A stretch of DNA of 64,000 nt from NCBI RefSeq assembly GCF_000316685.1, contig NC_019680.1:683501-747500 (forward strand). The letters are read 5' to 3'. Within the stretch, counting starts at the first letter, position 1. Every line of letters starts with the position of its first letter. Position numbers and translations under genes: made by a program. Source of the stretch: Synechococcus sp. PCC 6312 (GTDB lineage Bacteria; Cyanobacteriota; Cyanobacteriia; Thermosynechococcales; Thermosynechococcaceae). Shown in pieces: positions 18,279 through 27,311 of this stretch. Under the pieces are notes generated by a model. The model saw only the letters and a list, made by a program, of their open reading frames with translations, had not been told where the DNA came from and made no database searches.

Positions 18279-18574
18279 AGTAATTATTTAATCTATAAAC
18301 GATTTTGCTGTTGTAAATCCTGTCATTGATCTATGGCAAACTGAATCAACTTTTCTCTCCTACTGTTAATTGCATCTTCATCCTTAAAACTGTAAAAAAG
18401 TCAATATTTTCTACGCAACTAGAAATTATTATTTTTCTCTGATTAATCCTCTTGGGATAACGGTTGCAGCCAGCGGTCACCGCCCCCCTTAAACCTAATA
18501 CCAATGAATTTGTTCAATCCGCTGCACCCGAATTGTTGTATTGTATTCATCTCAAAGATAGCAATATTATCGGG

Positions 18575-20077
18575 TTATGTCCTAATGTAGTTGATGTTGA
18601 TTATGGGTTTAAAGCCAGCATCTATAAGGGTTTTTCTCCACTCTACAAGTTTCATATGAAGGATGATGGAATTAATATCTGAAAGCTTTTCAATAGATGA
18701 CTGTCGCTTAAGAATGATCCATAGGCAAATTCCCTCTATATCTATTATTTCTCCATCTATTTCGATTCGATCAGCATTATTTTGAAGTATTCTTACAGTA
18801 TTTATGGCTTGATCCACAATATATGAAAGCTTTTGCGGGGTTCCTTTCTTAACAAAGTATAAAATACCATCTTTGTATAAATCTAATTTTTCAACTTTAT
18901 AACGACCATTTAAACTTACTAGTTCTCGATCGTAATTTAGATAGCCATCATTTACTCGGTCTCGATTGAATTGAACTTCATCAGTATCAGAATCGATATC
19001 GAATCTAGCTTCATAATTTATTTCAATCTTATCAACCTCTTCTTCTAAAAAATCTACATATGACTTATTAAATTTATGCCAGATACCATCAATAAGGCAA
19101 TATCGTTCATCTTCCTTAATAAAATCAAGATAAAACTTGAGTGGTTTTGTATGGTCACGTCCATACTCGTTGTGAATCTTTAGTTTTAAATCATTAATTT
19201 TATCTTCAAGATTTATACTTTTGCTTCTCAGGAAATCAATCAAGGAGTCTAGACTTAGTTCACTCAAGCGGACAGCTTCATCACTTTTGCCTTTTAAGTA
19301 AAGACTATACTCATGGGTATCAGAAAAAATAAAATCTACTCCAGACATAGTAAACTCTTCGATGTTAATGCTAGAGTCTTCTCGAGTTCTTAGAATTGAC
19401 CTAGCTAAAAATCTATCCAAGCGTTTGATCACATTACTATCTTTGACAATATCTACTTTTGGTAATTTGACCCTGATTTCCTGTCTAAGAACATCTTCAA
19501 TATGATTGATAAAGTCTGCAATTTCTAATGGCTTTTTTGATATATTTAAATGTACTGAAGCTCCGAAACTTACCATTCTTCCCCAAGTATTTGGATCGAC
19601 AGTCTTGGCTTTGATATAGTGCATGGACTCCCCACCATCAAACATTATTTGACTACCTTGCTGATAGGTCGTTATCATTTTGCTTTTAGCACTCTTATAA
19701 TATTTAGAATTCTTGATTTTTAGGTCATTTTCGTCAATAATTCTTTCTGCCAAATTTAGTCCAAATTCAGTATCACAAAACTGACTTAAATAAAAGTGTG
19801 CTTTGCCTAAACTAATTGCGTAACAAATCTCGTTCCCTGAGATTAGCAAAACTCCAAAGTGCATTAAATTCTTCGGGGTTTCTAATTCTCCTAAAAATTC
19901 TCTGTATGTTTCAACCCACCAAATATTAATTTCATCAGGTTGGCTAGAGAAGAAAAATTTCAGATAGAAGCGATCTAAGGTTTGCTCACCAATCTGCTCT
20001 AAACCAGAATGACTTAGTTTCCTAAGCAAATCTTCTTCTCTATCTTTGGGGATTCTATAAAGGTTATATTTGGGCAT
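18575..20077 (-). CDS. DUF6119/TIGR04141-like sporadically distributed protein
   Basis: The 500-residue protein begins MPKYNLYRIPKDREEDLLRK. It contains YYKSAKSKMITTYQQGSQ, then FDGGESMHYIKAKTVDPNTW and GRMVSFGASVHLNISKKP, the pattern I associate with the TIGR04141/DUF6119 family of unknown function. The gene is AT-rich, contains no CAGGCC core, and stands alone between toxin-antitoxin remnants and native genes. This suggests horizontal acquisition. The family occurs patchily in bacteria, often in mobile or defence-rich regions, but no activity can be stated. No signal peptide or membrane helix is visible, so it is probably cytoplasmic. Confidence 0.72.
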   Translation of the reverse strand: MPKYNLYRIPKDREEDLLRKLSHSGLEQIGEQTLDRFYLKFFFSSQPDEINIWWVETYREFLGELETPKNLMHFGVLLISGNEICYAISLGKAHFYLSQFCDTEFGLNLAERIIDENDLKIKNSKYYKSAKSKMITTYQQGSQIMFDGGESMHYIKAKTVDPNTWGRMVSFGASVHLNISKKPLEIADFINHIEDVLRQEIRVKLPKVDIVKDSNVIKRLDRFLARSILRTREDSSINIEEFTMSGVDFIFSDTHEYSLYLKGKSDEAVRLSELSLDSLIDFLRSKSINLEDKINDLKLKIHNEYGRDHTKPLKFYLDFIKEDERYCLIDGIWHKFNKSYVDFLEEEVDKIEINYEARFDIDSDTDEVQFNRDRVNDGYLNYDRELVSLNGRYKVEKLDLYKDGILYFVKKGTPQKLSYIVDQAINTVRILQNNADRIEIDGEIIDIEGICLWIILKRQSSIEKLSDINSIILHMKLVEWRKTLIDAGFKPIININYIRT

Positions 20078-20372
20078 TATTTAGACCAAAAAGTACATTT
20101 CCAGAATCGTATGCTGTTGCTGCTGCAATAACTGAGCATAAGAGCTTACTTTATTATTCAATTGCAATTTAAAAAGCATTACATCATCAAGTAAGTCACT
20201 ACAAGTAGCTGAGTAATATAACTATAGATTAGACACAAAGTTTCCGTCTAAAAGAACTATTAAGGTGTTTTGGCTGAATGTCAAGTTTTTTCATAAGTAC
20301 CCTACAAGGACTAAAGAGCAGAAAATTTCAGTATAATTCCCGAGGCTAAAATATAAGGGTTAAACACTACTC

Positions 20373-20915
20373 CTAGCGCATTGGCTCGGGACGGTTTGAT
20401 TCCAAGCAGATTACTCCGGGTGAACCTACCAGAAGCGCAATCGTGAGATGCACCCCAATCATGCAGTGAGAGAGCCACTCATCCACTCCTAGAGCCACCA
20501 GGCCAAGCACCGTAAACACCAGGCCCGCCACAAACAAGCCCCAAGTTAAATCTTGAATCAACGGGTTCGGTGCATAAAGATTGAGACCAATAGCTAAGGA
20601 TGTGAAGACAAAACAGATAATCGCAGCGATATGGCTCCAGACCGAATAGAGAACATACCGATTCCGTTGCTGGAGCAGATGGGCAAACCGTTCGAGTTGC
20701 TCTTGCCAGGCCTGGGGGGATAAGTGATGCTCAGCCGGGGTCGAAATCAGAGCTTGCAACCCAATCTTATTTTGCTCTAAGGCACTGATATTGTTGAACA
20801 CCAACGCCCGCCGCCCACTCAAGCCCAAAAGAAACAGGGCCTGGGACATCAACATCACCGATGGGGCCAATAAGTCTTGAATGATGACTAAGGTACGAGT
20901 TGCACTAGCATCCAT
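20373..20915 (-). CDS. DUF2721-like membrane protein
   Basis: The 180-residue protein has a helix near the N-terminus (about 10-32, IIQDLLAPSVMLMSQALFLL) followed by GLSGRRALVFNNISALEQ and a polar helical stretch. Three further hydrophobic segments lie at about 90-112, 120-142 and 145-168. This fits the DUF2721 family of small membrane proteins found in cyanobacteria. Function is unknown. It lies 45 bases downstream of the beta-propeller gene in the same orientation and may be co-transcribed. Confidence 0.6.
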   Translation of the reverse strand: MDASATRTLVIIQDLLAPSVMLMSQALFLLGLSGRRALVFNNISALEQNKIGLQALISTPAEHHLSPQAWQEQLERFAHLLQQRNRYVLYSVWSHIAAIICFVFTSLAIGLNLYAPNPLIQDLTWGLFVAGLVFTVLGLVALGVDEWLSHCMIGVHLTIALLVGSPGVICLESNRPEPMR

Positions 20916-20960
20916 GACGGTGGCGAATGAGGTTCTCCCAGGCTTAGGGGTTACTGACTT

Positions 20961-22616
20961 CTACAACATACAAGAGCGAGACCAACGTAACTCATCCACA
21001 GAGCGGGGCACGAGGCTGAGATCATGATGACCACCAGGACTGGGCATAAACCCAACTAACTCATCGGTGCGAGTATCAATGAAATACACCATGCTGCGAT
21101 AGCGTTGAAAGCCCCCCGTAATCCCGACCACATAGCGGCCATCCGGGGTAATTGTGATACTTTCCACATCCGGGGCAATATTTTGGATTTCTTTACGGAT
21201 TTTCCAGGTTTCCGTATCAATGACCATGACACCCGATTTGGCCGGAGCCGGATAGAGAATCACCAGATAGAGCTTTTTGGCATCGGGCGTAAACACCATA
21301 TGGAAGGGTTCGGGATAGCGGCCGTACCACAGGGGATCCCGGATTTCGGCAAACTTCTTCCACTTCTTCGGATCGGGATCGCTACTGTCAAAGACCCCCA
21401 AGGCATTTTCCCGCCCATTGTTCATAAAGCAGAAATACTTGCCATCCGGTGAAAATCCCGATTCATGGCCGGGCGACCCGACTTGATCCAGTTTGATTTC
21501 CCAGGTGTCTTTATCAATTTTGGTGACCGGGTAGTGATCTGGGGTTTGGGAATTAAACGAGCAGAATGTCACTGGCTCCATATTTTTCTGGGCATCCAGC
21601 ACCACCAGGCCCCCGCATAAGCGAATTAAGGTGGCGGCCCACCGTCCGGAAGGATGCCAAATTGTCCCATCCGCCCCACACAACCCTAAGACATCTTGGC
21701 CTGGGATTTGTCCTTCTTCCACGAGTAATTCCCCGGACGGAACCATTTCCCAGTCAATTTTCAGCCCCTTAGTGCCTCGGTAATCAAACAGGCCAGTGCT
21801 GGCATCGGGATAAATTCGTCGGACTTTGAGCGTTCCCCCTTGTCGCCAGGCCTGGGAAAGTTCCGGCACATTCGGCACCCAGTCATATTTCAGGGCTACC
21901 TTAACTTGGGAACTACCCCGATCAAACCAGGCCGCAATATCTTTTTGTCCATCCGTAATCCAGTAGGATTGGGCATCATCCGGCTTAATCGTGGTATGCA
22001 CGCCCAGGCCCAGGCCTGTACTGGCGGCGACATTATCTTCCAAAACCATCATATTGCCGTCATATTTGACCTTATACATATTGAAGCCCTCGGCTGGCTC
22101 CGTCATCGGTGTGGGAATGCCAAAGATCAAGGCATCCTTACCCCCCTGGCAACTGTTGATAAATTCAAAACCTTCATAGGGATTGCTGGAGGGAAAGGCC
22201 TGGATGTGGTGGGAGATGGGGCAATAATCGCCATAGTTCCAGTACCAGATGGAAGCCATCACCGTGCCGGTTTTTAAGTCGAGAGCATGAGTGCCACCGC
22301 CCATTTTTTGAGGACAAAGGAGAATATAATCCCCAATCACATCGCCATTGGGCAAGCGAAATAAATAGTCATCAATATTAGAGACTTTGCGGTGGATCGG
22401 TTGATTGGGGCTATATCCCGGTTCCAGGGCCACACCTTGGGCGGGCAATGTTGGTGTTGTTTCTGCGGCAATGGCCGGCCGGGACAAACCCATTCCTAAA
22501 ACACTGGTGGCCGCAATTTGGATCAGGGAACGACGATTGAGGGATGTGGCAGCAGGATTATCTGGGCCGGGGGGAACATCTGCTTTTAGTTCAGTTTGCT
22601 TTGGTTGCTCACCCAT
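20961..22616 (-). CDS. Tat-exported beta-propeller protein, NosZ/YVTN-like, lacking a CuA domain
   Basis: The 551-residue protein has a twin-arginine signal (NRRSLIQIAATSVLGMGL, about residues 28-45) and should be exported folded. The body contains repeated SPDGKY- or TPDGRY-type turns, as in FSPDGKYFCFM, FTPDAKKLYLV and ITPDGRYVVGI. Histidines precede several blades: SHHIQAFPS, GVHTTI, PGHESGFS, PFHMVFT and GGHHDLS. Histidine-lined propellers recall the CuZ site of nitrous oxide reductase, but the chain ends directly after the propeller. There is no cupredoxin CuA domain, so N2O reductase activity is unproven. A YVTN or cytochrome-d1-like propeller is the alternative. Confidence 0.6.
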   Translation of the reverse strand: MGEQPKQTELKADVPPGPDNPAATSLNRRSLIQIAATSVLGMGLSRPAIAAETTPTLPAQGVALEPGYSPNQPIHRKVSNIDDYLFRLPNGDVIGDYILLCPQKMGGGTHALDLKTGTVMASIWYWNYGDYCPISHHIQAFPSSNPYEGFEFINSCQGGKDALIFGIPTPMTEPAEGFNMYKVKYDGNMMVLEDNVAASTGLGLGVHTTIKPDDAQSYWITDGQKDIAAWFDRGSSQVKVALKYDWVPNVPELSQAWRQGGTLKVRRIYPDASTGLFDYRGTKGLKIDWEMVPSGELLVEEGQIPGQDVLGLCGADGTIWHPSGRWAATLIRLCGGLVVLDAQKNMEPVTFCSFNSQTPDHYPVTKIDKDTWEIKLDQVGSPGHESGFSPDGKYFCFMNNGRENALGVFDSSDPDPKKWKKFAEIRDPLWYGRYPEPFHMVFTPDAKKLYLVILYPAPAKSGVMVIDTETWKIRKEIQNIAPDVESITITPDGRYVVGITGGFQRYRSMVYFIDTRTDELVGFMPSPGGHHDLSLVPRSVDELRWSRSCML

Positions 22617-22924
22617 GATTGACTTATCCCCTAGAGGTTTAATTTGGTAACGGAGGAAGTTTTGCTTGATGCCTAGGGTAACGTAGGGAAATCCCTCTAG
22701 TATAGAGGCTTTATAAATTGCAATGATTACTAAAGGACTCTTGAGGTTTTTTTAACAAAAAATGCGTAATGCGTAAAAGTACTTCAAATTATTTTTTTTG
22801 AAGAGTGAGTTGCTCAATATCGAGGGCGCACCGGGGAATAGCGATGATCGTCAACCCGTTCCAGAAGAGAAAGCCCATTTAGTAAGATTTGAATTAGTTC
22901 CGTCATCAGAACTATGCAATATTT
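22617..22924. other. Intergenic region with one copy of a long direct repeat
   Basis: This 308-base gap lies upstream of the Tat beta-propeller gene and should carry its promoter on the minus strand. It holds the first copy of an imperfect repeat (22711-22808). After 22809 a plus-strand reading reads like protein (DRQPVPEEKAHLVRFELVPS). It has no start and runs into the next gene, so it may be a fossil. Confidence 0.4.
22711..22808. repeat. Imperfect direct repeat, copy 1
   Basis: This copy shares with 24112-24202 the order TTATAAATT, CAAT(G/A)ATTAC, CTCTT(G/A)AGGT, an A run, AATGCGTAA, TTCAAATTA and TTGAAGA. Its 3' part can form a hairpin from CTTCAAA and TTTGAAG. The two copies bracket the orphan membrane gene and the ygiD pseudogene. 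Confidence 0.6.
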
Positions 22925-23623
22925 TTAGGGGCGAATGCGTAATCCACTTTTGTATTTCACCCTAGAAACTTCTTTTTCAGGAATAGCTATTACAGATATA
23001 TCTTTGTCAAGAATATAATACATATTATCAAGCTTACCAATTAGCTTAACTTCTTCAATTTTTTTCTCCACTATCAGGGTTGCATTCGATGGAGAAGAGA
23101 GATCGAGAAGTTTATTGGCATCGGCACTCCCACTAATATAACCTTGAAAAAGAACGATAAACGCAAATATAACCAATAAGGCTTGAAACTGATTCTTGAA
23201 TGGTAGAGGTGTAAAAATACCCCTATCACTAAAATGAATGTACCCCAAAAAAATCAAGATGACCAGAAAATACCACCATCCAGTATCACCCCTAACACCA
23301 CGAATGATAGTCAATATAATTGATGTAATAAGAACAAATCCAAAGATGAGACTTCTTGAAAGTTCATAAGATTCAGGCTCAGTTTCTCGCTTCCTAATAG
23401 CATTTGGACTATAAAATAATGATAAGTTCAGACCTAAAATAAGGAGAGAGCCTATCACAGTCAAGTCGAATAGTGGGACTACAGAGTATGCAACAAGCTG
23501 TTGAAATGAAAGATATGGAATAGGATTAATTCCAAATGGTTGCCAATATCCGTAAAGATTAATGCTTGCTATTGCAACTGACATAAGTGAAAGAGTGGCT
23601 ATTGCTGTAGATAAGTCGTTCAT
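22925..23623 (-). CDS. Orphan membrane protein of unknown function
   Basis: The 232-residue protein has five hydrophobic segments (about 5-25, 45-70, 88-108, 115-133, 145-165). A soluble C-terminal part of about 60 residues follows, with VEKKIEEVKLIGKLDNMYYI. I do not recognise the family. The gene is AT-rich, lacks the CAGGCC core common in native genes, and sits between two copies of a direct repeat. Recent acquisition is plausible. The ATG at 23623 is the only sensible start. Confidence 0.65.
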   Translation of the reverse strand: MNDLSTAIATLSLMSVAIASINLYGYWQPFGINPIPYLSFQQLVAYSVVPLFDLTVIGSLLILGLNLSLFYSPNAIRKRETEPESYELSRSLIFGFVLITSIILTIIRGVRGDTGWWYFLVILIFLGYIHFSDRGIFTPLPFKNQFQALLVIFAFIVLFQGYISGSADANKLLDLSSPSNATLIVEKKIEEVKLIGKLDNMYYILDKDISVIAIPEKEVSRVKYKSGLRIRP

Positions 23624-23739
23624 GGGTTCAGAGTATGAAAGAAGATTAGTTCCTGTGAGCTAGCTGTTGATAATTGAAGTTTAAGGCAACCTACTAATAT
23701 TAGAAAATTACTCAGGAGTGTACTGTATCGAATCCTCTG

Positions 23740-24017
23740 ATGTCTGCTATTTTCTTAGGTCATGGTAATCGGATGCATACCTTGACTAATAATGCTTACA
23801 CTCAGAGGTGGGCAGTGATTGATCAACATGTCCCCAAATCTTAGGCTCTTCCGGCTATCTCAGCCCACTGGTATATTCCCTACACTGCCGTTACCTCCAG
23901 TCCCTTACATTGGACGATTCATGACTTTAGTTAATTTCCCTCTCTCCAGGATTTTTTGCTGTAGAATATCTCGCACACGGCCAATCTAAACTGGCTCGGC
24001 CGATTCAGCAAAACTGA
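23740..24017 (+). pseudogene. Decayed YgiD/LigB-type extradiol dioxygenase gene
   Basis: The plus strand reads MSAIFLGHGNRMHTLTNNAY and then TQRWAVIDQHVPKS, a stop, ALPAISAHWYIPYTAVTSSP and LHWTIHDFS. A second stop and frameshift follow, then FFAVEYLAHGQSKLARPI. This is the N-terminal third of a 4,5-DOPA extradiol dioxygenase-like protein (compare FLGHGSPM, SAHW and TIHDF in intact members) with two stops and one frameshift. The rest of the gene is missing. It lies in what would otherwise be an empty 680-base gap and within the repeat-bracketed segment. Confidence 0.82.
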
Positions 24018-24111
24018 ATATGACTATCCTAAAAGGAATAGGCATTAGAGATAACTCAAAGTAAATATTTCTTAGTTCATCTTGATGGCTAAGTAAAATG
24101 GCCTAGTTACA

Positions 24112-24202
24112 TTATAAATTACTTACAATAATTACCAAAAGCCTCTTAAGGTATTTTCAAAAAAAATGCGTAAACGTATTTCAAATTAATTTATTGAAGA
24201 AT
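24112..24202. repeat. Imperfect direct repeat, copy 2
   Basis: Second copy of the element at 22711-22808, about 1.4 kb away in the same orientation. It has TTATAAATT, CAATAATTAC, CTCTTAAGGT, the A run with AATGCGTAA, TTCAAATTAA and TTGAAGA. It is slightly shorter and differs at many positions, so the duplication is not recent. Confidence 0.6.
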
Positions 24203-24301
24203 AATTCTAGATCGTGTCATCTCCAAACAAGCAAGCTCTACAGTGACATCAACCACCACCTCAGCGATTTATCTGGAGGAACATACTAAACTCTCAATAA
24301 C

Positions 24302-24691
24302 CTACGGAGTGATTCCGGCAATACATTGAACTTCCAAAAGAAGTCCGGGAATCATGAGAGCAGCAACGCCAATGGTGGCACTGGTATAGGCTGGTGATGC
24401 TAGGATTTTCTTCCTAGTTGCGACATAAATTGAGCCATTGTCGGCCAAATTCACTATAAAGCTAGTCATTTGCAGAATGTGCTCCAGGCCCGAACCGGCT
24501 GCTTGGAGAATGATCTCAATATTTTCATAGGTCTTCCGAGTTTGAGACTCAATATCCTGGCCTGCTAGGGAACCATCTGCATTTAGCCCACTAATGCCGG
24601 AGAGGTAAAGCGTATCGCCGTAACGGACACAGTTGGTAAAGCCATAGGGTTCATAGGGCAGGATATGATTCACTGAAATGACTTCTTTCAT
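24302..24691 (-). CDS. RidA family protein (enamine/imine deaminase or relative)
   Basis: The 129-residue protein has the RidA/YjgF layout: YGDTLYLSGISGLNADGSLA, DIESQTRKTYENIEIILQAA, LEHILQMTSFIVNL, and SPAYTSATIGVAALMIPGLLLEV near the end. RidA proteins hydrolyse reactive 2-aminoacrylate-type enamines. The usual C-terminal ArgG/EIEc motif is replaced by LLEVQCIAGI without the expected Arg at PxR. The deaminase activity is therefore uncertain, and a divergent subgroup role is possible. Confidence 0.85.
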   Translation of the reverse strand: MKEVISVNHILPYEPYGFTNCVRYGDTLYLSGISGLNADGSLAGQDIESQTRKTYENIEIILQAAGSGLEHILQMTSFIVNLADNGSIYVATRKKILASPAYTSATIGVAALMIPGLLLEVQCIAGITP

Positions 24692-25002
24692 GAAATATCT
24701 CCAAAATATAATCTTGTTGTCAATGGCTGGTGTAAATCTATACTAGTCCTAGCTTAGAACAGAATATCTAGAATATTTATCTGCTCTAGTAAAATCAGAG
24801 AAACGATGTTATAAGAAAAGTCTAAAAAGAAATTGCACGTTTAAGAAAGAATCAAGGAGTTTCCACATCCGCGTTGAAAAGATTTTGTCTTATAACCAGA
24901 CACCCAGAAGTTCTTCATATTTACATTTACTTTTTGCATCTTTAAGTATGCTGAATTTAGTGTTTATATTTCACATAAAACTGCTAATTTTTCTATGTCT
25001 AT
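24692..25002. other. AT-rich intergenic region, nothing recognised
   Basis: This 311-base gap lies upstream of ridA and downstream of the GT14 gene, both on the minus strand. It should contain the ridA promoter. I see no ORF, strong hairpin or repeat. Confidence 0.4.
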
Positions 25003-25950
25003 CTATTCTAAGGAGTAATTTTTGAAAATACGTTGATCCAATTGATCCAGAATTTTTGTATCCACAGCAGGGTCAAACTTACGTGCAAAGAAAATATTAT
25101 CACTTAGCAGATTAGAGTAGTCCTCACTGGTGAGAATGCGTGGACGACCATGACGAAGCGAACCTGAAAAATCAACATAGAGATGGTTATTATTACAAAA
25201 TTTAAATAAATGACTATTCACTAAAACAGTTTGAATATACGATTCATCAGGAATGACTGTCCGTTCGTAATAACTAACCAACTCAGGATGATCAAGAGAA
25301 TGACTGTAGAGATATTCAATACAGGCCCGAGAGAGCGTTTTAAAAAAAGAACCTCCATAGCAACTAAAGGTGTCATTAAAGGGCGTAGATTGAGCCTTTA
25401 GTCCCAACATTAACCCGTAGGAAAGATTCAGACGAATTAAAGGTTGGCTCGCATTAATAAGGGTTTTGAAAGGGCTTATTATTCCTCGAATTAGAGGATT
25501 AAGGTTTGGGATTAATCTCAAATACTGGTAAAAGTAGCGATCCTCTCCAGTAAATCTGATCCATGGCTGAGTCTTATCAACTGGAAAATACTCCATGTAG
25601 CCATCATGGGGACTAGATTCTATGCGTTTCTCTAAATCAAAAAGAGATTGAGTTGGATAATCTTGGCCTGATAAGTTAATTAACCAATCAAAGTCAATTT
25701 TATTTTGTAACAACCAGCCAATTGCGTCTAAATAACTCCGCACAATTTTGAAATCTCCCCGGCCCCCCTCAGCCAAAATCACCTCTACTTGTCCAAGTTG
25801 TTTAAACCGATTCACATCCAACTCGCAAAAACGGGGATCATGGCAAATTAAGACGAATGGCCTGGAGCTAGTGGAGATAATGGCATTTACCAGTCGATGA
25901 ATTTGATCAGGATTATTATGAGTTTGTAGTAAATAACAGACCACTGGCAT
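25003..25950 (-). CDS. GT14-like beta-1,6-N-acetylglucosaminyl/xylosyltransferase
   Basis: The 315-residue protein contains FDWLINLSGQDYPTQSLFDL and an N-terminal VVCYLLQTHNNPDQIHRLV, the hallmark of core-2/I-branching type GT14 enzymes in bacteria. FSCYGGSFFKTLSRACIEYL and VIPDESYIQTVL are the expected downstream features. It probably adds a branch sugar to a surface glycan. It is the promoter-distal end of a minus-strand group with wzx and wzy. Confidence 0.82.
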   Translation of the reverse strand: MPVVCYLLQTHNNPDQIHRLVNAIISTSSRPFVLICHDPRFCELDVNRFKQLGQVEVILAEGGRGDFKIVRSYLDAIGWLLQNKIDFDWLINLSGQDYPTQSLFDLEKRIESSPHDGYMEYFPVDKTQPWIRFTGEDRYFYQYLRLIPNLNPLIRGIISPFKTLINASQPLIRLNLSYGLMLGLKAQSTPFNDTFSCYGGSFFKTLSRACIEYLYSHSLDHPELVSYYERTVIPDESYIQTVLVNSHLFKFCNNNHLYVDFSGSLRHGRPRILTSEDYSNLLSDNIFFARKFDPAVDTKILDQLDQRIFKNYSLE

Positions 25951-26042
25951 ATAACAATCCTAATTGACTTCTGACGTGAATAAAATTGACATTACTAGAT
26001 TGATCACCTCAAAGAGTTCTAAAAACAGGTGAAATTGCGATA

Positions 26043-27311
26043 TCAGGCTTGAGAGACTCGAGAGGACTTAAAAACATAGTGGCTAGCCCAGAGGGTAAAC
26101 AGGGGTAAAAATATGACGCAAGCCAGCAAGACTGAGGTGGCGACTCCGATAATCCCGGCCGGTAAGCCCAGCACAATACTGATCGTCAGGATGATTGAAA
26201 AAACAACACTCCAACCGAGATCAATATTAGGTTTTCCCACAGCCCAAAGTAACCGGGAAGCTGCATCTGCAAAGGGCCTGGGTAAGGCTGACAAGCAAAT
26301 AAGAACCACAATTGGGATAGCAGGAATCCACTTCTGCCCAAAAATAATTGGGATATAAAAATGTGCAAGGCTAGATTGCAATAAAATCAACGGGAAAGCG
26401 ACCAAGGCAATGGTTTTTAACCCCTCAAAATACCGTGCCTTTAACTCAGTGATCTGACCTTGGGCCGCACAGAGGTGAGGGTATAAAGCCGTATTAAAGA
26501 TGCCCAATAGACTGAGGCTAATCCCCAGGCCAGAATTGAAGGCAAAATAGTACATTCCCAAAGCCTCAATGCCGAGAAATCTACCAATGAGGAGATTATC
26601 TATATTGCCTCTCAATGTCGAAAGGACTTGTAAGCCAAAAATATTATATCCAAAATTAAATACTTCCTTAACATATGGAATACTAAAGCCCTGCTTCAGT
26701 TGCCATGGCCGACTTTTGTTAATGATGATGACCCAGAGAGGGGCTAGCAAGACCTGTGGGATCAGAAGTGACCAGTAACCCGCTCCTAAAAGGGCCAGAA
26801 CTATAGTCATTAAGTTAGTTGCTATATTCCCAACCGCATCACTAATTGCAAACACTTGTAATCTATTTTCTCGTAAAACTAAGCCCCCTTGGACAATCGA
26901 GTTGGCCCGAATCAAATAAGTAATTGACAGAATAAAAATTGGCAAAACTAAGCGAGGATCACCATAGAAGTGGGCCAGGGGAAAAGCTAGTAAGCATTGT
27001 ATGAGGCAAAGACTAATATTGATCAACCATCCTAGCCAAAAGACCGTATGACAATAGTCTTCTAATAATTCTTCTTCCACCTGGGCTAACTTTTCACTAA
27101 TCCCAAACTGGCTAAAGGCAACAATAAATTGATCAAGAGAGAGGACGATAGCGACCAGTCCAAAATCTTCTGGGCTTAAAAGTCTGGCAGTTGTGATCGT
27201 TGTCCCAAGCCGGAAAACTCGAATTAATACTTGAGCCGCGCCCAACCAGCCAATATTACGAATAAATTGACTAGAAAGTTTTTGTTTCAGCTTCAAAAGT
27301 AACTTAGTCAA
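26043..27311 (-). CDS. Wzx-like lipid-linked oligosaccharide flippase (MOP superfamily)
   Basis: The 422-residue protein is almost entirely transmembrane, with about 12 helices. Its start, WLGAAQVLIRVFRLGTTITT and ARLLSPEDFGLVAIVLSLDQF, is typical of the polysaccharide transport subgroup. It should flip undecaprenyl-linked repeat units to the periplasm. It overlaps the upstream wzy-like gene by 4 bases (ATGA-type junction), showing tight co-translation. It is the only flippase seen in the window. Confidence 0.9.
   Translation of the reverse strand: MTKLLLKLKQKLSSQFIRNIGWLGAAQVLIRVFRLGTTITTARLLSPEDFGLVAIVLSLDQFIVAFSQFGISEKLAQVEEELLEDYCHTVFWLGWLINISLCLIQCLLAFPLAHFYGDPRLVLPIFILSITYLIRANSIVQGGLVLRENRLQVFAISDAVGNIATNLMTIVLALLGAGYWSLLIPQVLLAPLWVIIINKSRPWQLKQGFSIPYVKEVFNFGYNIFGLQVLSTLRGNIDNLLIGRFLGIEALGMYYFAFNSGLGISLSLLGIFNTALYPHLCAAQGQITELKARYFEGLKTIALVAFPLILLQSSLAHFYIPIIFGQKWIPAIPIVVLICLSALPRPFADAASRLLWAVGKPNIDLGWSVVFSIILTISIVLGLPAGIIGVATSVLLACVIFLPLFTLWASHYVFKSSRVSQA

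Noticed and set aside
18440-18530. attC-like look of the GATAACGGTTGCAGCCAGCGG stretch region
   Set aside because: It has GGTCACC arms but no paired GTTRRRY core; the similarity to sites A and B is too weak.
22809-22924. Possible protein fossil on the plus strand (DRQPVPEEKAHLVRFELVPS)
   Set aside because: Too short and without start; no family could be assigned, so it is mentioned only in the gap description.
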